A DNA stretch of 64,000 nucleotides from Pseudomonas sp. FP2335 (lineage in GTDB: Bacteria; Pseudomonadota; Gammaproteobacteria; Pseudomonadales; Pseudomonadaceae): positions 5,453,501 to 5,517,500 of the forward strand of contig NZ_CP117437.1 in NCBI RefSeq assembly GCF_030687535.1, written 5' to 3'. A program made the position numbers and the translations under genes. Positions 45,887-53,466 of this stretch are shown in pieces. Position 1 is the stretch's first letter, and each line of letters begins with the position of its first letter. The notes beneath the pieces were generated by a model. That model had not been told where the DNA came from and did not search any database. It worked only from the letters and a program-made list of their open reading frames with translations.

Positions 45887-46774
45887 ATGCGCCGCCTGCT
45901 CACCGGCTGTCTGGTCACACTGCTGCTATTGCTCAACACCCTGGTCCTGATCGGTCCGTTGATGGTGTTTGCCCTGCTCAAGCTGGTCGCCCCTGGCCGT
46001 TCTCGCGACTCTATGTCCTGGGCGGTGATGTGGATCGCCGAGACCTGGGCCGAGATCGACAAACTGATCTTCGCGCGCTGCATCCCCACCCGCTGGGATA
46101 TTCGCGGCGGCGACGACCTGCGTCGCGACACCTCCTACCTGGTGATCAGCAACCACCAATCCTGGGTGGACATCCCGGCGCTGATCCAGGCCCTCAACCG
46201 GCGCACGCCGTTCTTCAAATTCTTCCTGAAAAAAGAGCTGATCTGGGTGCCGTTCCTCGGCCTGGCCTGGTGGGCGCTGGATTACCCGTTCATGAAGCGC
46301 TACAGCAAGGCGTTCCTGGCCAAGCATCCGGAACTGGCCGGGCAGGATCTGCAAATCACCAAACAGGCCTGTGAATTGTTCAAGCGCCAGCCGGTGACGG
46401 TGGTCAATTACCTGGAAGGGACGCGCTTCAACGAGGCCAAGCGCCAGCAGCAGGACTCACCGTTCAGACGCCTGCTCAAGCCCAAGGCGGGCGGCGTGGC
46501 CTTCGTGCTGGCGGCGATGGGCGAACAGTTGGACGCGATCCTCGATGTGACCGTGGTGTATCCACAGCAAAAGATTCCGGGGTTCTGGGATTTGATCAGC
46601 GGCGCGGTGCCAGAAGTGATCATCGACATCCGTACCCGTGAACTGGACCCGGCGTTGTGGCAGGGGGATTACGAGAACGATCCGGCGTTTCGCCAGACCG
46701 TCCAGAACTGGGTGAACCAGCTCTGGAACGAGAAGGATGCGCGCATCGAACAACTGCGCGCAGAGCGTTCTTAG
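45887..46774 (+). CDS. 1-acyl-glycerol-3-phosphate acyltransferase (YihG-like PlsC family)
   Basis: 295 residues. N-terminal hydrophobic helix, then the acyltransferase H(x)4D motif NHQSWVD (His90, Asp95) and the substrate motif NYLEGTRF. These define lysophosphatidic acid acyltransferases of the inner membrane. AAGAG gives ATG 45887. Its stop overlaps that of the convergent DUF2780 gene by 4 nt, leaving no room for a terminator between them. The 174-nt upstream gap shows no recognisable operator. Confidence 0.9.
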   Translation: MRRLLTGCLVTLLLLLNTLVLIGPLMVFALLKLVAPGRSRDSMSWAVMWIAETWAEIDKLIFARCIPTRWDIRGGDDLRRDTSYLVISNHQSWVDIPALIQALNRRTPFFKFFLKKELIWVPFLGLAWWALDYPFMKRYSKAFLAKHPELAGQDLQITKQACELFKRQPVTVVNYLEGTRFNEAKRQQQDSPFRRLLKPKAGGVAFVLAAMGEQLDAILDVTVVYPQQKIPGFWDLISGAVPEVIIDIRTRELDPALWQGDYENDPAFRQTVQNWVNQLWNEKDARIEQLRAERS

Positions 46775-47343
46775 CTGCCGGTGCCCCACGCCTGGGCCAA
46801 TTTGCCCAGCAACGATTCGTTGGCACCCTGGCCGCCCAGGAACTGCAGGATCACTGGGGCAAACTGGCCGATCATGCCGCTGTCCATACCCAGGGCGCCG
46901 AACGCGGTGTTCAGGTCGTTGGTGCTCTTCACGTTACCCAGCAGGCCGTCCAGGCCGCTGGTCTTGCTGCCACCGGCCTGGCCGAGCATCCCGCTCAAGG
47001 CGCCGAGGCTGCCCAGGGCATTGTTGCCCGACAGCTGATCCAGGCCCGGCACGCTGTTGCCCAGTTGCGAGTAGTCATTGCCACTCAGCTTGTTCTTGGC
47101 CAGGCCGAGCATCGCGCCGGTGCCGCCAATGGCTTGCTCGGGGGTGATGTTCAGTTGCGAGGTCAGTGTGCTCAGCAAATCGGCCGTCTCGGACGACGGT
47201 GCGGCAGCGGCAGCCTTGTTGTTGCCACCTTGCATGCCGGAAATCGCATTGGCTGCATCGCCAAGGCTGAAGCCTGCGGCGAACACCGGGCCGGCTGCCA
47301 GGGTCATCAGGCAGGAAAGGGCGAAACCGCGTGAAATCTTCAT
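46771..47343 (-). CDS. Exported DUF2780 protein
   Basis: 190 residues starting at ATG 47343 with minus-strand AGAGG upstream. Signal peptide MKISRGFALSCLMTLAAGPV with cleavage after VFAAG. The mature part is helical with repeats of LGSLGALSGMLGQAGG, and matches the DUF2780/VcgC-VcgE group of periplasmic proteins of unknown role. It is divergent from an ECF sigma factor, 151 nt away, so a shared promoter region is possible. Confidence 0.85.
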   Translation of the reverse strand: MKISRGFALSCLMTLAAGPVFAAGFSLGDAANAISGMQGGNNKAAAAAPSSETADLLSTLTSQLNITPEQAIGGTGAMLGLAKNKLSGNDYSQLGNSVPGLDQLSGNNALGSLGALSGMLGQAGGSKTSGLDGLLGNVKSTNDLNTAFGALGMDSGMIGQFAPVILQFLGGQGANESLLGKLAQAWGTGS

Positions 47344-47494
47344 TGAAACAACCTCTGGATGTAAGAGCTGAAAGCATGGGTTTGACTGACTGTCCCGAAG
47401 GATTGTTCCCACATGGAGGTTAGTTCAGAAAAGGCTGCATCCGAATCCCCTGCCCTCGCGTATATCCACCATGCGCCGCCGCGAGTGAAATGGA

Positions 47495-48121
47495 ATGAAC
47501 GCACAAGCTGAACTACCCTTTGCCTACCGTGCGCAGTGCCGTCGACCTCGTTCACGAGCCTGGAGATGCCTTATTTCGATCAACGACGCTGATCCGTTGT
47601 GCGCCTTGCTGGCCCGATGTGCCGAGGGCAATCGCCAGGCGTTCGAAACCCTTTACCGCAGTGTTTCGCCGCGCTTGCACGGCGTTGCCTTGCGGTTCAT
47701 GGGGCGCCCGGACCTGGCCGAAGAGGTGCTGCAGGAAGCCTTCGTGCGGATCTGGTACAACGCCTCGCGCTACGAGGCCCACCTAGCGGCGCCGATGACG
47801 TGGATGGTCAACATCACCCGTAACCTGGCCATCGACCAACTGCGCAAACACCGCGAGCAACCCCTGGCCGACGGCCAGCAGGACGCCCTGCTCGATGACG
47901 GCCCCAGCGCCCACGAGCAACTCGACCGCGAACGCGATACCCATGCACTGAACCGCTGCCTCGACAGCCTTGACGGCATGCAGCGTCAATCGATCAGCGT
48001 GGCCTACTTCAAGGGCCTGTCGTGCGCAGAGCTGGCCGCGCACATGGCGGCGCCGCTGGGCTCGGTCAAATCCTGGATCCGTCGCGGCATGGAGCGCCTA
48101 CGCAGGTGCCTTGAATCATGA
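47495..48121 (+). CDS. ECF sigma factor (SigK/anti-SigK type pair)
   Basis: Up to 208 residues. Region 2 (FETLYRSVSPRLHGVALRFM, QEAFVRIWYNA) and region 4 (QRQSISVAYFKGLSCAELAA) are clear. The start is uncertain: ATG 47495 lacks a good site and would add an Arg/Cys-rich leader. An ATT at 47573 has GGAG at 47562-47565 with ideal spacing, and TTG 47597 is another option. The stop overlaps the anti-sigma start by 4 nt. Confidence 0.88.
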   Translation: MNAQAELPFAYRAQCRRPRSRAWRCLISINDADPLCALLARCAEGNRQAFETLYRSVSPRLHGVALRFMGRPDLAEEVLQEAFVRIWYNASRYEAHLAAPMTWMVNITRNLAIDQLRKHREQPLADGQQDALLDDGPSAHEQLDRERDTHALNRCLDSLDGMQRQSISVAYFKGLSCAELAAHMAAPLGSVKSWIRRGMERLRRCLES

Positions 48122-48795
48122 ACTACCAAACCACGACCCTGCGCCGCGCCCTCGCGGCCGACTACGCCATCGGTCTGATGCCCGCGACCGCGCGTCGGCG
48201 CTTTGATGGGTTGCTGCTGGAAGATCCCGCGCTGCGGGTCGAGCTCGGCCATTGGCAGGACGCCCTCGCCACGCTGAGCGGCGAGCTGCCGGAACACCCG
48301 GTGCCGGATCACGTTTGGGCGGGCATCCAGGCGCGCATCGAACCGCAGGTGCTGCATATGCCGGCGAAGAAAGCGTTCAGGATCAGTTGGCGCTTGCTCG
48401 CGGCCGCTTGCGTGCTGGGCGCGGCGCTGCTGGTGGGCGTGCTGTACCCCCGCGATCCAGGCGTGACGTACGACGCCACCCTGGTCAACGCCAGCCAGCA
48501 ACCGGCATTGCGGGTGCAGGCGGTGGGTGACCGACTGCAGGTCGAGCCCCTGGCCCTGGCCGCCGTGGAACCGGCGCGTGCCCTGCAACTGTGGGCGATT
48601 CCCGCCGGTGGCAAACCGATTTCACTGGGCTTGGTACCCACAGCGGGTAAAGGTCAAATCCAGCTGAGCAACGCACAAAAAGCCCTGCTCTCCACGCCAC
48701 TGACCTTGGCCGTGAGCCTGGAGCCACAAGGCGGCTCACCGACCGGCCAGCCCACTGGCCCAGTGCTATATCAAGGCAAATTGGCATCACTTTAG
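48118..48795 (+). CDS. RskA-family anti-sigma factor
   Basis: 225 residues. The N-terminal cytoplasmic anti-sigma region (LRRALAADYAIGLMPATARR) is followed by one membrane helix (LLAAACVLGAALLVGVLY, about 93-110) and a periplasmic RskA domain ending QPTGPVLYQGKLASL. It should hold the upstream sigma factor until an envelope signal triggers proteolysis. Coupled to the sigma gene by ATGA overlap. Confidence 0.9.
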   Translation: MNYQTTTLRRALAADYAIGLMPATARRRFDGLLLEDPALRVELGHWQDALATLSGELPEHPVPDHVWAGIQARIEPQVLHMPAKKAFRISWRLLAAACVLGAALLVGVLYPRDPGVTYDATLVNASQQPALRVQAVGDRLQVEPLALAAVEPARALQLWAIPAGGKPISLGLVPTAGKGQIQLSNAQKALLSTPLTLAVSLEPQGGSPTGQPTGPVLYQGKLASL

Positions 48796-48880
48796 CGAAG
48801 ATCACGGGCGATGGGTTCAGGAACCCATCGTCCTGCACAAGGTCCATGAGTTGACTACAAAATTTGTCAGGAAGAGACCT

Positions 48881-49339
48881 ATGACTACGATCGACCCCCA
48901 AGTGATTGAGCACAAACCCTCATTCTGGAACGGCCCGCGTCTGTTCGTGGGCGCCTGCCTTGTGGTGCTCGCTGGTATCGGCGGTGCCCTTTACACCCAA
49001 GACTCGGTCAAATCCGCCGCGACCCTGGTGACCACGACCCAGCAGCCCGCTGCGCAGATCATGGCCCACAAGGACTACCTGGAAGTGCAACCGATTGCCG
49101 CCGCCACCCCTGCGCCAGACCAGAGCCTGGAACTGTGGGCAATCCCCGAAGACGGCGTGCCAGTGTCCCTTGGCCTGTTGCCGGAAGACGGCAAAGGCAT
49201 CATCGGCCTCAACCCGCGCCAGCAAGAGTCGATCAAGAAGCCGGTCACGCTGATGGTGAGTTCGGAAACCAAAGGCGGCTCGGTGAGCAAACAACCGACA
49301 GGCCCGACGGTGTACCAAGGGGCGTTGGCCAATCGCTGA
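48881..49339 (+). CDS. Truncated RskA paralogue lacking the sigma-binding domain
   Basis: 152 residues. After a 20-residue cytoplasmic tail there is one membrane helix (RLFVGACLVVLAGIGGALYT) and a periplasmic RskA-type domain that parallels the previous gene: LELWAIPEDGVPVSLGLLP against LQLWAIPAGGKPISLGLVP, and PTGPTVYQGALA against PTGPVLYQGKLA. The anti-sigma N-terminal domain is missing. It lies 85 nt downstream on the same strand. Possible modulator or decoy for the intact factor. Confidence 0.85.
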   Translation: MTTIDPQVIEHKPSFWNGPRLFVGACLVVLAGIGGALYTQDSVKSAATLVTTTQQPAAQIMAHKDYLEVQPIAAATPAPDQSLELWAIPEDGVPVSLGLLPEDGKGIIGLNPRQQESIKKPVTLMVSSETKGGSVSKQPTGPTVYQGALANR

Positions 49340-49480
49340 TCCTTCCCACACTGCCATTGTAGGCACGAGCGGACACTTGAGTAGTCCGCTTCTGAAACGT
49401 TAACCATGCTCCAGTTAGCGTCTTACTCCATCTGTGGCGCCTTCTTATAGTCGTGCGCCACAATCTTGGAGGTGTACGCG

Positions 49481-50059
49481 ATGCAAGGACCCTACGCATT
49501 CATCAACGAAAGGCCTCAGCCTTATCCACTGCTCAAACTAAGCCTGTCACTCAACCTGCACACGCACACAAAGTTCGATTTCCTCAATCAGCACATCCGC
49601 AACACCGTGGTGTTGCCTGGGCAGTTGGTCATTATCGGAGATAACCGAACAGCGTCCTGCACGGCAGAAGAAGCGCGATTGATGCGCTCAGCCGAAAACA
49701 TCAAACACTCGTTATTGGCGCACTCTGCCGTCGATCAATTCTTGGTCAAAAACTACGATCAACTACAAGTAATCATGTCCCTGGCCTCTCTTGGCATTGT
49801 CAGCACCAGTGGTGCCTGGAGCAATCACCTGGCAAAGCTCGAGAAAACGCTCAAGGACATCGATGATTTGCATAAGCAGTACTTGAGAAAGGGCACCCTG
49901 GCGGCAAGAGATGAGTTCTTGTTTAAACGCAGGGAACTCGCCGGCGCCTTGGCATGCGCAATTGTAGGTGGTGCAGCAGGCGGACTGGTCGGTGGCAAGG
50001 TGGGGAGCGAGTTGGGGGAAAGTACTGGAAGATTTCTCTTCAAGACTGTGAGGGATTAG
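49481..50059 (+). CDS. Unknown accessory protein with glycine-zipper C-terminus (candidate toxin)
   Basis: 192 residues from ATG 49481, which GGAGG at 49467-49471 precedes. No known family assigned. Residues 40-52 (NTVVLPGQLVIIG) resemble the second half of a LysM module. The middle is helical (MSLASLGIVSTSGAW; LEKTLKDIDDLHKQYL). The C-terminus ALACAIVGGAAGGLVGGKVG followed by SELGES is a glycine zipper of the kind that inserts in membranes. No signal peptide is seen. The next gene starts immediately after the stop. Third positions are more AT-rich than in neighbours, suggesting transfer. Confidence 0.7.
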   Translation: MQGPYAFINERPQPYPLLKLSLSLNLHTHTKFDFLNQHIRNTVVLPGQLVIIGDNRTASCTAEEARLMRSAENIKHSLLAHSAVDQFLVKNYDQLQVIMSLASLGIVSTSGAWSNHLAKLEKTLKDIDDLHKQYLRKGTLAARDEFLFKRRELAGALACAIVGGAAGGLVGGKVGSELGESTGRFLFKTVRD

Positions 50060-50419
50060 ATGTTCATTGAATACATCGGCATCTGCTCGGGGGCCATCAT
50101 GCTACTTAGCTTCCCGCTGATCTTTTACGCCATGTTCAAAAAACTCGATGCTGCAGAGCGCTATGTGGACTGCAGCGCCTATATCATCGTGCACAAGAGT
50201 GCACTTCGTAATGCTCCCTTTGAAGGGCGGCCCTCTCGTCTCGTCGCCATGGCGCTCATCATTCTAGTTCCCACACTATTTCAATGGAGGCATTTGGTAC
50301 GTGTTGAGGATGTCGAAAAAATACCTGCGCATCTCAAGTACTGGATGGTCATACCCACCCTGATCAGCTTCATCTCTTTCATCAGTATGTGTATCAGCTG
50401 GTTGTTTATAAAAAACTGA
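50060..50419 (+). CDS. Three-helix membrane protein (candidate immunity partner)
   Basis: 119 residues; start codon directly abuts the upstream stop, so expression is coupled. Three membrane helices are evident: residues about 5-25 (IGICSGAIMLLSFPLIFYAM), 61-80 (RLVAMALIILVPTLF) and 94-117 (WMVIPTLISFISFISMCISW). No enzymatic motif. Small polytopic proteins that follow a membrane-active toxin commonly protect the producer; here this is an inference from layout only. Confidence 0.7.
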   Translation: MFIEYIGICSGAIMLLSFPLIFYAMFKKLDAAERYVDCSAYIIVHKSALRNAPFEGRPSRLVAMALIILVPTLFQWRHLVRVEDVEKIPAHLKYWMVIPTLISFISFISMCISWLFIKN

Positions 50420-50426
50420 CCCATGA

Positions 50427-50455
50427 GATAAGGGCGACCCTGAGTCGCCCTTATC
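50427..50455 (-). terminator. Hairpin terminator between convergent genes
   Basis: GATAAGGGCGAC-CCTGA-GTCGCCCTTATC, a perfect 12-bp stem 7 nt from the fdhA stop. There is no long T-run, so strength is uncertain. Confidence 0.7.
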
Positions 50456-50461
50456 TGTCGA

Positions 50462-51661
50462 TTACGCCGCGCTGAACAGCTTGTGCGGGTCGATCACAAA
50501 CTTCTTCGGCACGCCTGCGTCAAACTCGCCGTAGCCTTTTGGCGCGTCGTCCAGGCTGATGACCTGCACACCGACGATCTCGGCGATGTTGATACGGCCC
50601 CACATGATCGCTTGCATCAGCGCGCGGTTGTACTTCATCACCGGGGTCTGGCCGGTGTGGAAGCTGTGGGATTTGGCCCAGCCCAGGCCGAAGCGGATGC
50701 TCAGGCTGCCCATTTTCGCGGCGGCGTCGACAGCACCCGGATCTTCGGTGACGTACAGGCCCGGAATACCGATCTTGCCCGCCACGCGCACCACGCCCAT
50801 CAGCGAGTTGAGCACCGTGGCCGGGGCTTCCGCCTTGACGCCGTCGTGCCCATGACCACGGGCTTCGAAGCCCACGCAGTCGACTGCGCAATCCACTTCA
50901 GGCTCGCCCAGCAACGCGGCGATCTGTTCATGCAGCGGCGTGTCCTGGGACAGGTCGACAATTTCAAAACCCTGGGCCTTGGCGTGGGCCAGGCGGATGG
51001 TGTTGACGTCACCGATGATCACCACCGCCGCGCCGAGCAGGCGGGCAGACGCGGCAGCGGCCAGGCCGACCGGGCCGGCACCGGCGATGTACACGGTGCT
51101 GCCAGGGCCAACGCCGGCCGTGACGGCGCCGTGGTAGCCGGTTGGCAGGATGTCGGAGAGGCAGGTCAGGTCGCGGATTTTTTCCATGGCCTTGTCGCGG
51201 TCCGGCAGCTTGAGCAGGTTGAAGTCGGCGTACGGCACCAGCACGTATTCGGCCTGGCCGCCGGTCCAGTCGCCCATGTCGACGTAGCCGTAGGCCCCCC
51301 CGGCACGCGCCGGGTTGACGGTCAGGCACACGCCGGTGTGTTGCTCTTTGCACGAGCGGCAGCGGCCGCAGGCGACGTTGAAGGGGACGGAAACCAGGTC
51401 GCCGATCTTCAGGTTCTCGACGTCGCTGCCCTTCTCGATCACTTCACCAGTGATCTCGTGACCGAGCACCAGGCCGGTCTGGGCGGTGGTACGGCCGCGC
51501 ACCATGTGCTGGTCGGAGCCGCAGATGTTGGTGGAGACCACGCGCAGGATGACGCCATGCTCGATCTTCCTGCCACGGGGGTCCTGCATTTTGGGATAGT
51601 CGATTTTCTGTACTTCGACCTTGCCGTTGCCGAGATACACGACACCACGATTACCAGACAT
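50462..51661 (-). CDS. fdhA: Glutathione-independent formaldehyde dehydrogenase
   Basis: 399 residues, zinc medium-chain dehydrogenase. Catalytic zinc ligands Cys47 (TNICGSDQH) and His68 (LGHE); structural zinc Cys98, Cys101, Cys104 and Cys112; NAD site AGAGPVGLAAA. It oxidises formaldehyde, released by oxidative demethylation of dimethylglycine and sarcosine, to formate. Last gene of the betaine/sarcosine block in transcript order. Confidence 0.95.
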   Translation of the reverse strand: MSGNRGVVYLGNGKVEVQKIDYPKMQDPRGRKIEHGVILRVVSTNICGSDQHMVRGRTTAQTGLVLGHEITGEVIEKGSDVENLKIGDLVSVPFNVACGRCRSCKEQHTGVCLTVNPARAGGAYGYVDMGDWTGGQAEYVLVPYADFNLLKLPDRDKAMEKIRDLTCLSDILPTGYHGAVTAGVGPGSTVYIAGAGPVGLAAAASARLLGAAVVIIGDVNTIRLAHAKAQGFEIVDLSQDTPLHEQIAALLGEPEVDCAVDCVGFEARGHGHDGVKAEAPATVLNSLMGVVRVAGKIGIPGLYVTEDPGAVDAAAKMGSLSIRFGLGWAKSHSFHTGQTPVMKYNRALMQAIMWGRINIAEIVGVQVISLDDAPKGYGEFDAGVPKKFVIDPHKLFSAA

Positions 51662-51769
51662 GCTTTCACCTCGCTGTTGTTTTTATGGAACTGCGTTGCC
51701 CTTTGGCTGGGCAGCGCGTTTAAGTGCTCGGGTTACAGATGCTGTTTTTGCGTTGTTTGTCAGGGCCTC

Positions 51770-51834
51770 ATCGCAGGCAAGCCAGCTCCCACAGGAGTAC
51801 GCATTCCCAATGTGGGAGCGGGCTTGCCCGCGAA
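51770..51834. repeat. Hybrid REPIN joining two REP classes
   Basis: Left arm 51770-51792 is the ATCGCAGGCAAGCCAGCTCC class; right arm 51812-51834 is the GTGGGAGCGGGCTTGCCCGC class. All other pairs in the window combine arms of one class. It lies between purU and fdhA. Confidence 0.85.
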
Positions 51835-51842
51835 GGCGTCAG

Positions 51843-52700
51843 TCAGAGCACCACCGTTCTATTGGCGTTCAAGAAAACCCGCCGCTCAATGTGATACCCA
51901 ACGGCCCGGGCCAACGTCAGCCCTTCAATATCACGCCCCTTGGCGATCAAATCCTCGGGATAGTGGCTGTGATCCACCACCTCCACGCCCTGGGCGATGA
52001 TCGGGCCTTCGTCCAGATCGTTGTTGATGTAATGCGCCGTGGCGCCCACCAACTTCACGCCCTTGTTGTACGCCTGATGATACGGCTTGGCGCCCTTGAA
52101 CCCCGGCAACAACGAGTGGTGAATGTTGATGGCCTTTCCATCAAGTTTGCGGCACAGCTCCGGCGACAGCACTTGCATGTAGCGCGCAAGGATCACCAGT
52201 TCGGCACCGGTGTCTTCCACCACCTGCCACACCTGACGCTCCTGGGACGGTTTGTCATTGGGGTCGAGGGGGAAATGGTAGTAGGGAATCTGGTGCCAGT
52301 CGGCCAACGGCTTCAGATCGGGGTGGTTGGACACCACCGCGACCACGTCCATCGACAATTGGCCGATGCGCTGGCGGTACAGCAGGTCGTTGAGGCAGTG
52401 ATCGGCCTTGGAGACCATGATCACCACTTTTGGCCGGTAGTTTGGCGCCGTCAGCTCAAAGATCATCCCAAAGGCTTCGCCGCGAATGGCCAGGCCATCG
52501 CGGAAACCTTGCTCGTCAAAACCGTCGGGCTGGCGGAACTCCACGCGGATGAAAAACCGGCCCGAAAGCCGGTCATCGAACGAGTGGTGCTCAGTAACGT
52601 AGCAGCCCTGCTCGAACAGGTAGCGGGTGACCGCGTCCACCGTGCCGAGCACGCTGGGGCAGTCGGCGGTCAAAATCCATGTATCAGGTGCGCGGCTCAT
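51843..52700 (-). CDS. purU: Formyltetrahydrofolate deformylase
   Basis: 285 residues. N-terminal ACT domain (TWILTADCPSVLGTVDAVTR) and C-terminal formyl-transferase fold with catalytic NIHHSLLPGFKGAKPYHQA and the aspartate in DEGPIIAQ. It hydrolyses 10-formyl-THF to formate and THF, recycling folate loaded by sarcosine oxidation. 10 nt downstream of soxG, in the sox operon (PurU2 type). Confidence 0.94.
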   Translation of the reverse strand: MSRAPDTWILTADCPSVLGTVDAVTRYLFEQGCYVTEHHSFDDRLSGRFFIRVEFRQPDGFDEQGFRDGLAIRGEAFGMIFELTAPNYRPKVVIMVSKADHCLNDLLYRQRIGQLSMDVVAVVSNHPDLKPLADWHQIPYYHFPLDPNDKPSQERQVWQVVEDTGAELVILARYMQVLSPELCRKLDGKAINIHHSLLPGFKGAKPYHQAYNKGVKLVGATAHYINNDLDEGPIIAQGVEVVDHSHYPEDLIAKGRDIEGLTLARAVGYHIERRVFLNANRTVVL

Positions 52701-52710
52701 GGCTGATTCC

Positions 52711-53343
52711 TCAGGCTTGGACGTTGAGGCCGAATTCCGCCGAGGCGTCCTGCAACCACAACCACCAGTAGTCCGAGAAGCTGCGACGAATCAGCAGTTC
52801 CCAGGTGTTTTCGGCCGTGTGGCGGATCACCAGTTGCGACTTGGCGAACACCGTGCCCACCGCCTTGCCTACCGGGAAGTTGTCGGGGTGTACGTCGTAG
52901 CTGGTGGACTTCATCAACACGTCGCGCACGTTCGGGCCGCTCAGTTCAAGGATCTGCTGGCCGCCGCTGACGTTGACCACCTGGATATGCAAATCACCCA
53001 GGGCCTCGCGCAGGTTTTTCTCGGCGGCGAATTCTTCACCGCTTGGCACGATGAGCAACCACTCATCCGGGCCGAGCCATTGCAGGCTGGTTTCGCCTTT
53101 GACGATCACGGTCAGGGCGCTGGGCAGTTCGATGCCGAGGGCCTTGTGCACGCCGGCGGCGAAGGCTGCATCGTGCCCATCGCCCCGGATGGTCAGGTGG
53201 CCCAGAAGTTTCTTTTCACGCACGGTCACACCGGCGTTCTTGCGACCCTTGCCAACCAGGCTGGCGAGGTCGGCATGGTGCAGCGACGACTCGGCCTTGG
53301 CCCCGGTGGTTGGGCGTTGTTGGTACACATTGGCTGCTGTCAT
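52711..53343 (-). CDS. soxG: Sarcosine oxidase gamma subunit
   Basis: 210 residues. The ATG at 53343 gives MTAANVYQQRP, the usual SoxG start. SLQWLGPDEWLLIVP and LELSGPNVRDVLMKS are characteristic of the T-protein-like gamma subunit. It belongs to heterotetrameric SoxBDAG, which converts sarcosine and THF to glycine, methylene-THF and hydrogen peroxide. A REPIN separates it from soxA. Confidence 0.95.
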   Translation of the reverse strand: MTAANVYQQRPTTGAKAESSLHHADLASLVGKGRKNAGVTVREKKLLGHLTIRGDGHDAAFAAGVHKALGIELPSALTVIVKGETSLQWLGPDEWLLIVPSGEEFAAEKNLREALGDLHIQVVNVSGGQQILELSGPNVRDVLMKSTSYDVHPDNFPVGKAVGTVFAKSQLVIRHTAENTWELLIRRSFSDYWWLWLQDASAEFGLNVQA

Positions 53344-53383
53344 AAAGCACCTATCCAAATTCTGTTGTGAGGCTACTGGCGTC

Positions 53384-53449
53384 TTCGCGAGCAAGCCCGC
53401 TCCCACAGGGTTTACGCATTCCAAATGTGGGAGCGGGCTTGCTCGCGAA
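53384..53449. repeat. REPIN inside the sox operon (soxA-soxG)
   Basis: Arms 53384-53406 and 53427-53449 with a 20-nt spacer, filling most of the 123-nt soxA-soxG gap and leaving the soxG start 41 nt away. Confidence 0.9.
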
Positions 53450-53466
53450 GGCCGCTACTCGGTCCG

